DNA of 10,181 bases from positions 1 to 10,181 of the forward strand of contig MU859543.1 in assembly GCA_033297205.1 (NCBI GenBank), given 5' to 3'. The position numbers and the translations under genes were made by a program. Every line of letters starts with the position of its first letter. The stretch's first letter is position 1. The notes beneath the pieces are model-generated. The model was not told where the DNA came from, made no database searches, and saw nothing but the letters and a program-made list of their open reading frames with translations. Below, piece by piece: positions 1-7,185 of this stretch. Origin of the DNA: Pseudoneurospora amorphoporcata (Eukaryota > Ascomycota > Sordariomycetes > Sordariales > Sordariaceae).

Positions 1-733
1 GCAGATAACTATTGCACAGATGGCCGGCTATAGACGAACCGTCCTTCAACTCCGCTTCGGTGGATGTGGGTCCCTGATGTGACACCCCAGACTGTTAAAG
101 TCATCCACCTCTGCATAGTTGAAGCACGCTTCAAACACTTGGATTTTGTTTGCGGATTTGTTTTAGATTTCAGATTGATTTGAGGGATGGCAGTGTGATT
201 GAAAGAAGTGTACAGTATTATCTTCCTTGATCCCATTGCTTGTGGATTGAATACGTACTTGCAACTATAGTAGCCAAGTAGGCGTCCTAAAAACTGTAGA
301 AGAAATGATTGTTGTTGTTGTTCGGTACTTCTCTTCGTATCACGTCTTTTGCTCTTGTCATGGGAATCGTCATTTCGTCGTGGTGTTTTTTGGAAGTTGG
401 AACGTCTCACCATCTGGAATATGAACCAGTCACACGTTCTAGCTTGTCATGCACCTGTCGAGTCGCACATCTGGGTAGTGGGATTGTCCCCGATATAGAG
501 CATGTTTGTCTTTCATCTTATTGCTCGCTAATATCAAGAGCAGGTCTAGACCTAGTATTTCTCTGTTTACGTCCAAGTCAGTCACATGGTCCTAGATCCC
601 TTTCTACCACTATCAACCTGCCCTATTTTAATCGCTGTATCAAATAATGAGGCCCAATGCACCCTTGAACCTTCGGTCACAAGCAACACCCATGCCAGCC
701 ATGGTCACAACCTCGCACCTCCCACTCATCAGA
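1..733. other. Intergenic region downstream of RAD17; no gene supported
   Basis: No convincing gene is visible. An open frame on the minus strand (about 9-413) has a basic, low-complexity start and a short glutamine run made by a (GTT)n microsatellite near 310-322 on the plus strand. It has no recognisable domain. Plus-strand open frames around 309-1021 also look random, and the last of them overlap the end of RAD17. The right part should carry the 3' UTR of RAD17, which is transcribed leftwards. I saw no tRNA-like cloverleaf or other RNA gene. Part of an unseen minus-strand gene beyond the left edge cannot be excluded. Confidence 0.6.
627..632 (-). terminator. Possible poly(A) signal of RAD17 (ATTAAA)
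   Basis: On the minus strand the hexamer ATTAAA lies about 100 nt beyond the RAD17 stop codon, in an A/T-richer patch. ATTAAA is a common variant of AATAAA. Fungal poly(A) signals are weakly conserved, so this is only a candidate. Confidence 0.25.
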
Positions 734-3616
734 TCAATCATCATCCTCAATATCATCATCGCTCAACACCAAACTCTGAATCCCACCCAGCTCCGCAGTC
801 GCCTCCTGCCCCTGCCCAGCAGCACCATGCCCCCTACTGGCCGCAGCAGCCCGACTAAGGATCACACCCAGCCCTCTCTTGTTCCGCCCGGCGCGACTCG
901 CCGCTTCCTCCACAGGTTTATCCGTAGCCCAACTCTCAGTCAACCCAGCCTCCTCCGCTCCTCCTGCGGCTTCGTCTTCGTCCAACTCCTCGGTTCCGGG
1001 TGGCCCGATACCCTGGAATGACACGATCTTGTCCAGGTCCCTGATACGCATGGAGCCGAAGGAGCAGCGTCGACCGCGGGCGATGTGTGCCATGTAGGGC
1101 AGACGCTCGAGGACCATTTCTTGTCGAGCGGAGGAGCCGAGTGACAGCAGAGGGGGCGGCGCGGAACTGCTGCTTGGCGCGGTGATCTGTTCTTGTTGCC
1201 TAGTTGATTGAGGAGGCCTTTGTGTTGCAGCAGTCCAGCTGCTCATGTTGTTGTTGCTCGGGATTGCTGTCGAAGATGGCCTCTGGAACACCGACGCGCC
1301 GCTGGTCAAACTCATGGTTGCGCCGCCGCTGCTCTGCAATAATGTCGTGCCGTCCTCGCCCTTCAGCATCTTGGTAGCCCACATGTCCACACACCCTTCT
1401 AGCTCTTCTTTGGCTCTCCACAGCTTGAGGTAAGCCGGGTAGAACATCTTGAACGCGTCTCCTCCTCCCCCACGACCCGACGTGGGGTGCGTCTGCCGCT
1501 TTACGGGAGACGGCAAGGAGAATAGCAGGCCGCGAACGGCGACCTGGAATGCCATCTCGTCCTGCCGGAGTATATGGCTACCCGAGTCTTTGCCGCTGTA
1601 GTTTCCGCTGGCGAATGCTCCCCTTCCGCCGAAAAAGATGTCGAAGGATGGAGAGAGAAGGTCGGCTTCGGATAGGTAGTCGAGACATCCGTTCATGTAG
1701 TCTAGGGAGGAATTGGGGTCGAGGGGACTGCTCTCGCACGACAGGGCGTAGTTTTCGTGCAAGGCCGCAATGAAGGTCTGGGTATCAGTACCGAGCTCGT
1801 CAATCAGCGTGTCAACAGCGACTTCGGATTTCTTCGGCCTGGACAGATGTGACATGTAGTCGGGCAGCGTCTCCGCTTTGGCACCTTCAGACCCCGGGGG
1901 AAACGGCTTCTCGTCCCTCTTGTTGTATACCACTTTTCCAACCGCGTGGAAGATACCAAGAGTTGCCTCCCGCTGGGATATCAACTCGAGGCTTTCTTGC
2001 TCACCCTTGGTCAGCGCTGCATCCTTGGAACCTTTTCTGGTCTTCGTGAAAGTAATCTTGGATCCCCAGTCGGCGTCATCGTCGCCCTTGACACAGAGGA
2101 ACTCTAGTGAAGCAATAGCATTTCGGATGTCTCCAATTTCTCCAAGACGTTTGAGCACCAGTGGTCCTGGTGTCATTCGGCGGCCCGACCTCCGAGCCTC
2201 CTTCTTTACCACCAGCTCCAAAGCTTTAGCAAGGAGAGAGGGCGCAATGGGGTTAAACTCGATGACACCCGTCCCAGGGTGTCGCAGGACCTCGGGACCC
2301 AGTAACCGATGTGCAGTAAAACTGTCCGCGGAAGCAGACGTTGTAGTAAGCAGGGTCTCGGATATTACCATTACTATTGGAACAATCGAGTGTGCGGGGG
2401 TTGCCTGCCCAAAGTTTGTAAGTGCTGGGGTATTCGCCGCCAAAAACTCAAGAATGGTGTTCCTGAAGTTTGTCAAGGCGGTGGATGATCGCACGAAGGT
2501 GTTTGGAAATTCCTCAATCAGGATCAGCCTTCGGCCCTGCTTTGATGTGTTGGTGGTGGGCGCCGGTGCCGGTGGAGGTGAGTCCCCCCCTTCCAGGTCC
2601 AGCTGTCCAAACTTTCCGCCTCTTCCCAAGAACTCCTCGAACTGCGAAGACGCAGACTGCCATCCCTGAGGATCACCGTAGGAACTTGCTGGATTTCTCC
2701 ATTCAAGAACATCGCAGCGCATGTCCTCAGCCAGGAGCTTCAGAGTGATTGTCTTGCCTGTGCCAGCAGCACCCTTCAGCACTAGGAGGCGCTGCCTCAT
2801 CCGGCCAGCAATAACGTCCTCCAACCATTTCCGCACATCTCCCACTTTCCTTTTGTGTACCGCCAGCTCCTCCAGATTTGTCGGTGCAAATCGTTCAGAC
2901 CACGGTCGAGAATCGTCATCGGTTGGTAGAGCTGGGGCAACAGCTAGCCTGGCTGGCCTCGACGGCTTCAAGAACCGCTGTCCCGTGGTCGAGCTTAACG
3001 TGCTAGCCTGGGTGCTGACCACCGAGCTTCCCTGAGAGGTGTCCTGGGAGTTGTCTCTGAAGCGCTTGTGAGCTTGCAGTCCGACAAAGCTAGACGCTGC
3101 CGTTTTGGACAGAGCAATGTCGTCATCGGACTCGCTGATGATATCCTCAAGAAAATCGCTAATATCTTTGCTGCTCACGCCCGATGCCGCAGACGCTTGA
3201 CTCCTTTCCGCTTGCTTCGAGAAGAGAGCCTTTAGGTCCGCATGCTTTCCATTCTCCTCTGTTTTGAGTTTCTTCTGTGCTCTTGTTCGTGACTTGATCG
3301 GGCTTGCACTTGGGCTCCTGGGGGCAGCTTTTGGCAGTCGGTTCTGGAGGGTGGAAGACGATGTAGCTGGAGGTTGGGATTTTGCTGAAGCGCGGGTACT
3401 TCTCGTAGCGGGTCGAACGGGACTGGAAGACTCCGGTATTACTTCTAGGAGGTCGTCATCGTCTGGCTTGGTGGACTTGTTTGCGACGGGGGACGCAATG
3501 AGGAAGCGCTTCAGGGTGTTTTGATTGTTTTGATTCGTCTGCTTCTTCTCGTCTTGGGCATCATCGTCAGAGTCGTCGACAATGGTCCGTTTGCGTCGCT
3601 TTGCAGCCGGCGCCAT
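734..3616 (-). CDS. RAD17: Checkpoint clamp loader Rad17 (RFC1-like AAA+ ATPase)
   Basis: Rad17 replaces Rfc1 in a clamp loader with Rfc2-5 and loads the Rad9-Hus1-Rad1 (9-1-1) clamp at damaged DNA in the nucleus, allowing ATR/Mec1 checkpoint signalling. The 960-aa protein (S. pombe Rad17 is about 600 aa; filamentous-fungal forms are longer) starts with a basic cluster (KRRKR, 6-10) likely to be a nuclear signal. A Ser/acid-rich disordered region of about 230 residues follows. The AAA+ core begins at the family motif PWSERFAPTNLEEL (238-251). Walker A is GAAGTGKT (282-289), Walker B-like is LILIEEFPN (364-372), and a lid/helical part includes GDIRNAIASLEF (495-506). The C-terminal third is low-complexity and ends in an acidic tail (SDDDIEDDD), as Rad17 proteins do. 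The first true ATG is at 3616; the frame extends to 3667 only through a GTG. No intron is needed. A disordered insertion (about 343-360) sits between Walker A and B. Identification is firm; the exact start is likely. Confidence 0.93.
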   Translation of the reverse strand: MAPAAKRRKRTIVDDSDDDAQDEKKQTNQNNQNTLKRFLIASPVANKSTKPDDDDLLEVIPESSSPVRPATRSTRASAKSQPPATSSSTLQNRLPKAAPRSPSASPIKSRTRAQKKLKTEENGKHADLKALFSKQAERSQASAASGVSSKDISDFLEDIISESDDDIALSKTAASSFVGLQAHKRFRDNSQDTSQGSSVVSTQASTLSSTTGQRFLKPSRPARLAVAPALPTDDDSRPWSERFAPTNLEELAVHKRKVGDVRKWLEDVIAGRMRQRLLVLKGAAGTGKTITLKLLAEDMRCDVLEWRNPASSYGDPQGWQSASSQFEEFLGRGGKFGQLDLEGGDSPPPAPAPTTNTSKQGRRLILIEEFPNTFVRSSTALTNFRNTILEFLAANTPALTNFGQATPAHSIVPIVMVISETLLTTTSASADSFTAHRLLGPEVLRHPGTGVIEFNPIAPSLLAKALELVVKKEARRSGRRMTPGPLVLKRLGEIGDIRNAIASLEFLCVKGDDDADWGSKITFTKTRKGSKDAALTKGEQESLELISQREATLGIFHAVGKVVYNKRDEKPFPPGSEGAKAETLPDYMSHLSRPKKSEVAVDTLIDELGTDTQTFIAALHENYALSCESSPLDPNSSLDYMNGCLDYLSEADLLSPSFDIFFGGRGAFASGNYSGKDSGSHILRQDEMAFQVAVRGLLFSLPSPVKRQTHPTSGRGGGGDAFKMFYPAYLKLWRAKEELEGCVDMWATKMLKGEDGTTLLQSSGGATMSLTSGASVFQRPSSTAIPSNNNMSSWTAATQRPPQSTRQQEQITAPSSSSAPPPLLSLGSSARQEMVLERLPYMAHIARGRRCSFGSMRIRDLDKIVSFQGIGPPGTEELDEDEAAGGAEEAGLTESWATDKPVEEAASRAGRNKRGLGVILSRAAAASRGHGAAGQGQEATAELGGIQSLVLSDDDIEDDD

Positions 3617-4072
3617 TGCAAGTTTCGCAGGTGCGTGCGACACGGCATTGGTCACATTGCACGGCACGATGTAAAGAGAGGTCTTCAGAGAAAGGCGGTT
3701 GCAGTGTTGAAGCGACGGAGTTCCAACCCAAACAGAAAATCATCACGGAGGCAATCGCGACAGGCTACCGCGACCTAAACTGCAGGGCCCTGCCCGTGAT
3801 CAAACGCACGATTTTACAGGGAGACTGGAGCTGGGTCAACCCTAACCCTGTGACAATGCGAACCACCCAGAGCAACCTCATGAATAGATTTTAGCACTCG
3901 TATGAAACTAGAACGTTTTCACCACCATAAGATGAATTATTTTGGTTGATTTATCATTAAAAGGTTCAATGAAGGTTTGTGAACAATAGAGATAATGCAC
4001 AGAGAGAACACAATCTGCGGCATTTTGCCCAACCATCGCCGAACTCCAACATCAAACTCATAAGCCTCCAAA
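3617..4072 (-). promoter_or_regulatory. RAD17 upstream region and 3' flank of the questin-oxidase-like gene
   Basis: These 456 bp separate two minus-strand genes and must hold the RAD17 promoter (right of 3616) and the 3' UTR of the next gene (left of 4073). A CCAAT pentamer on the minus strand lies at 3647-3651, only about 31 nt before the RAD17 ATG, probably too close to act as a promoter box. I saw no MCB (ACGCGT) element. A telomere-like double repeat is annotated separately. The part near 3900-3970 is A/T-rich, as expected for a polyadenylation region. Confidence 0.5.
3838..3849. promoter_or_regulatory. Telobox-like motif, two telomere units
   Basis: The 12-mer AACCCTAACCCT is two exact units of the TTAGGG telomere repeat used by filamentous fungi. 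It lies about 220 bp upstream of the RAD17 start codon. Promoter teloboxes are bound by Tbf1/Teb1-type Myb proteins in other fungi. A 12-bp match can arise by chance, so a regulatory role is inferred. Confidence 0.35.
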
Positions 4073-5409
4073 CTACCATCCCTCGAAGTCATCCGCAAAC
4101 CGAACCGCGGCTGCAAGGAACCGGTCATGGACATCTCCCCAAGTCCTTGCCGCCTCCCTGATTGAACGAATCGCTGTAGTGTTTGTTAGCAAAGTGAACG
4201 GAACCAAGAAGTATCATGAGGGCAACCAACCTTTGACATAATGAGCATCCTTCGCAAACCGACCGTTCAGCGCCTTGTCCTCAACATAGTTCCAGGTCTT
4301 TCCCTTGAAATCCCGAGGGATATAATCCGGGTCAACCTTGGGGCGGAGCACAGCAATGTAGGCTGCGAGGGTAAGGAGCCACCATTGCCTCACGAGGTTG
4401 ACGTGGAACTTGACTGGTACGAATGGTAGCAGCACTCGAACGGCATGGCTCGTCGTCAATACGTGGACAAGGAAGAAGTTGTAAGAATGCGTCCCGGGGG
4501 GAACAGAGGCTACCAGGAGCTCGATTGCCGCTTCCTGGGACTCGCGGAATTGCTCGACGGGGTTGGCCAGTTCCCAAGCGTTCCAGTACTCCAACACTAG
4601 TGGCTCAGCCTTCTCGAAGAGTGCGTCGACGTTCTCGAATTTGGCGTCGTCAAATAGGCCGTCAAATCGGCTGTCGTTGGCTACTTTGCTCAGGAGCTCA
4701 GATGGCGAGGTGGAGGTGAAGGACGACTTCTTGGTGTACGATGAGTCGTCGATGTACTTGTGCAAGTAGTTGTATGTTGAGGATGCCAAGCTTAGAGCTT
4801 CGATGGCAACTTCTCTGTTATCGAACTCATAGGCATAGCCTAAGTGGATGAGAGGATGGCCAACTACATGACTTTGTCAGCGGAATGAACCATGACCTTG
4901 AAGGTTGAAATTGAGTGCTTACGACTGGAAATAAGACCATTGATCAATGGCTGCTTGCCCCCAAACATGAACTCCTCAATAACCTGCTTCCAGTCATACT
5001 TGTACTTCATGACCATCATGTCCTCAAAGAAGTCAACATAGGCTCTCTGATACCGTCTGTCACCCAGGTTATCCCTCCAGTCTGCCTCGGACACCTCAGA
5101 AGGCGAGTCCTTCCATGGTTCCAACGTCTTGGACTCCTCCTCATAGATGTCATACAGCTGCGGTGCCTCGGCGCCCAGCTTATATGATGAGCACAGTATA
5201 TGTGCCATATGGTTGTCATATTGAAGGTCATGATACAAGATGGAGTGGTTCACATGGTTAGCCCGCAAAAGGTGCTTGAGTGTCCGCGGTCGCTTCTCTG
5301 CATCGGTCTCGATGCTTTGAACTTGGACGGGAGGAACGTCGATGGCTCTGGGCGCATCACCACCAACCAGCCTGTTGACCAGGGGAACGTGTGAAAGAAA
5401 ACCTGACAT
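4073..5409 (-). CDS. Questin-oxidase-like protein (AflY/HypA family, DUF4243)
   Basis: Three exons on the minus strand (5409-4923, 4863-4231, 4173-4073) join in frame to 1221 nt, giving 406 aa. Family features are LLRANHVNHSILYHD followed by NHMAHIL in the N-terminal part, GHPLIHLGYAYEF just after intron 1, the central Ser-Tyr-Asn block GTHSYNFFLVHVLTTSHAVR, and DAHYVKAIR across intron 2 followed by TWGDVHDRFLAAAVRFADDF. Histidine-rich positions are typical. Known members open anthraquinones by Baeyer-Villiger-type oxidation (GedK on questin; AflY in aflatoxin synthesis), but many fungal paralogues are uncharacterised and the substrate here is unknown. The first in-frame ATG is at 5409; the frame continues upstream only through a TTG. 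Both introns have good donors (gtaagc, gttggt) and branch sites (gctgac, gctaac). The protein stops at TAG right after FEGW, perhaps earlier than relatives. It is divergent from the epimerase gene, with no cluster genes in view. Family is fairly sure; activity is not. Confidence 0.82.
4174..4230 (-). other. Intron 2 of the questin-oxidase-like gene (57 nt)
   Basis: Donor gttggt, branch gctaac and acceptor acag. Splicing turns YVK-intron into YVKAIRSIREAARTWGD, the expected C-terminal block of the family. Retention gives a stop after a few residues (WLPS). Confidence 0.85.
4864..4922 (-). other. Intron 1 of the questin-oxidase-like gene (59 nt)
   Basis: Donor gtaagc, branch-like gctgac and acceptor atgtag. 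Removal rebuilds the codon before GHPLIHLGYA (phase 1) and restores the family motif. Without splicing the frame ends at the TAG that forms the acceptor. Confidence 0.85.
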
Positions 5410-5903
5410 GGTCAAATCGACGTAACTGATGGGAGATTATTGCGAGACAGGAGGATGTTTCTGTAGAAAATCACATGGCTCTCGGGCGATTGTACAGAGG
5501 GCACCCCGGCGCTCGCTAACAATTTTGTTGGGGTGCGGTTCAGTTGGGATTCCACTGATGTCAACGGCAACTGGGCCTGTCGGGCGATCCCATTCCACAG
5601 CCAGGCAGCTGGCAGGCATCTCGCTGGCTTAACGCTGTCGTCATTGCCAAGCTCTTTCATCCCCACTTACCTCTACGCTCCGTCCAGCCCGGCCGGGTCG
5701 GCAAACCGGGCACCGTTGCCCCTCTTCCGCCATGTGGATGTGGAAGGATCCATCCGCCCCTCGGGGAGCCTCAGATCCATCCCGTCCCGTCCCGCTAGGT
5801 CAAGGCTGGAATAGACCGGATTAGCAGAGTCATCCATCTCAAACAGCGATACCTAAACACCACAGATAACTCTCTCTCCAACACAAAACCACACATCCAC
5901 ACA
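5410..5903. promoter_or_regulatory. Divergent promoter between questin-oxidase-like gene and RPE1
   Basis: This 494-bp region separates the two divergent start codons. It is GC-rich in the middle, with a 10-bp palindrome CCCGGCCGGG (5688-5697), a CGG-N4-CCG pair (5699-5708), three CCCGT copies (about 5781-5794) and two copies of GATCCATCC near 5748 and 5774. No clear TATA box is seen. The last 60 bp before the epimerase ATG are C/A-rich, a usual fungal 5' leader. Next to the other gene, TTACGTCG (minus strand, about 5417-5424) is a partial bZIP-type match. A shared promoter is inferred from layout alone. Confidence 0.55.
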
Positions 5904-6867
5904 ATGGCGCCAAAGGCAATCATTGCTCCCTCCATTCTGTCGGCCGACTTCGCCAACCTCGGCCATGACTGCTCCAAGACCATCGGCCAGGGCGCCGACT
6001 GGCTCCATGTCGATATCATGTATGATGCTCATCGTATCTCATTTCAAGAACCTCGACTAACAAAATCAAACAGGGATGGCCATTTCGTCCCCAACCTAAC
6101 CTGGGGCCCTCCCATCGTCGCCAAGATCCGCGGCCACGTTGAGAAGCCGACCGAGGGCTTCGGCAAGGGCACCTTCGACTGCCACATGATGATTGCCGAG
6201 CCCAAGAAATGGATCAAGGAGTTCAAGAAGGCCGGCTGCGACCTGTACTGTTTCCACTACGAGGCTGCCTTCTCGTCGGCTGCCGAGTCTCCCGAGGCCA
6301 AGTCGGACGAGAAGACCAGCCCCAAGGAGCTGATCAGGTACATCCACGACCAGGGCATGCTGGCGGGTATTGCACTTAAGCCCGCTACATCTGTTGATGT
6401 TCTCTGGGAGATCTTGGAGTCTGAGGACCCCAAGGAGAGACCTGATGTGAGTTTACACCTGCTTTTACCCATTACCTGATTGTGGTCTGTCCACTAGTAC
6501 CGGGCGGATCTTTTGTGCAACAGGTGAAGAAATGAAGAATTGAGAGAGAAGAAGGAGACGGTGAAGGGGAAATCAAAATACTAAACACCACGTGTGACAG
6601 ATGGTCCTCATCATGACGGTCGAGCCTGGCTTCGGCGGACAAAAGTTCATGGCTTCCGAACTGCCCAAGGTTGCGGAGCTCAGGAAGCGGTATCCCGAGT
6701 TGAACATCGAGGTCGACGGCGGCCTCGGACCCGCCACCATTGACCAGGCGGCCGATGCTGGCGCGAACGTCATTGTGGCTGGAAGCGCCGTCTTCGGTGC
6801 CCAGGATCCTTCCGAGGTTATTGCGCTACTCCGCGAAGCCGTCGAGAAGAGGAACGGAAAGCTATAA
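5904..6867 (+). CDS. RPE1: Ribulose-phosphate 3-epimerase
   Basis: Interconverts D-ribulose 5-phosphate and D-xylulose 5-phosphate in the non-oxidative pentose phosphate pathway, in the cytosol. Exons 5904-6019, 6074-6446 and 6601-6867 join to 756 nt, giving 251 aa, close to the usual 220-250. The (beta/alpha)8 barrel signatures are complete: APSILSADFANLG (8-20, with Ser10), the metal-site HVDIMDGHFVPN (His35, Asp37), CHMMI (His76), VEPGFGGQKF (170-179), EVDGGL (Asp202, the second catalytic acid) and the phosphate-binding GSAVFGA (224-230). A charged stretch around residues 108-122 (AAESPEAKSDEKTSP) lengthens one loop compared with bacterial enzymes, as in other fungal forms. The start ATG lies in a good context (cacacaATGGC). 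Intron 1 is phase 2 within Met39; intron 2 is phase 0 after Asp163 and is unusual. All catalytic residues are present, so the enzyme should be active. Confidence 0.96.
6020..6073 (+). other. RPE1 intron 1 (54 nt)
   Basis: Donor gtatga, branch-like gactaac about 20 nt before the acceptor aaacag. Removal joins AT and G into Met39 and restores HVDIMDGHF. Its place inside the metal-binding motif makes the junction certain. Confidence 0.93.
6447..6600 (+). other. RPE1 intron 2 (154 nt), possibly two abutting 77-nt introns
   Basis: Donor gtgagt follows Asp163 and acceptor gtgacag precedes MVLIMTVEPGFGG, so the outer junctions are fixed by the protein. Exactly half way, CAG at 6521-6523 is directly followed by GTGAAG at 6524, giving two GT...AG units of 77 nt each with no exon between. 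The first half holds a CTGAT branch-like site (6476-6480) and the second TACTAAAC (about 6580-6586). The second half is strongly purine-rich. Either one 154-nt intron or stepwise removal would give the same mRNA. Confidence 0.85.
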
Positions 6868-7185
6868 GAAGTATCCGACCCGGACAAGAATAGGAACGGA
6901 GCGAGCGGGAGAGAGAACTCTACTACCTTTAGTGAGTGCGGCATAGAAATGCATGAGAACCTAGATCTTTACTCCTTCCGTCTGCAACTTGGGTTAGTTA
7001 TGCGACTTGACTCTATTCACACGACTTTCATAGGGGTGCGACATGTCACTGGACTTGACACTGGGTTGGCATCTGTGAGCTAGTCATGGCGATACTCGTT
7101 GAGTTATTCAACACAGGGAGAGGGGATACCCGAAAAGAGAAGAGCTTAAAAGCACAAAAATATCACCCCTTATATTCATTCCGAC
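6868..7185. other. Convergent 3' region between RPE1 and the P450 gene
   Basis: The 318 bp lie between two converging stop codons and should hold both 3' UTRs. No clear AATAAA is present on either strand. On the minus strand AATGAATATAAGG (about 7165-7177), just past the P450 stop, is a plausible A/T-rich 3'-end element. Nothing gene-like is visible. Confidence 0.5.

Noticed and set aside
9..413. Minus-strand 134-codon frame with a glutamine run
   Set aside because: Low-complexity start caused by a GTT microsatellite, no domain and no splice context linking it to more coding sequence.
1878..2669. 263-codon open frame antisense to RAD17
   Set aside because: It lies wholly within the Rad17 coding region on the other strand, carries no recognisable domain, and is explained by GC-rich codon use of the real gene.
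3617..3667. N-terminal extension of Rad17 beginning upstream of 3616
   Set aside because: It has no ATG and would need a GTG start, which nuclear fungal genes do not normally use; the ATG at 3616 precedes a basic cluster fitting a nuclear signal.
5412..5814. Several short open frames in the divergent promoter region on both strands
   Set aside because: All overlap each other in GC-rich DNA and have no family features; none continues either neighbouring gene.
6524..6600. Coding exon within RPE1 intron 2
   Set aside because: The frame after 6523 stops within four codons, and family proteins run directly from ERPD to MVLIMTVEPGFGG.
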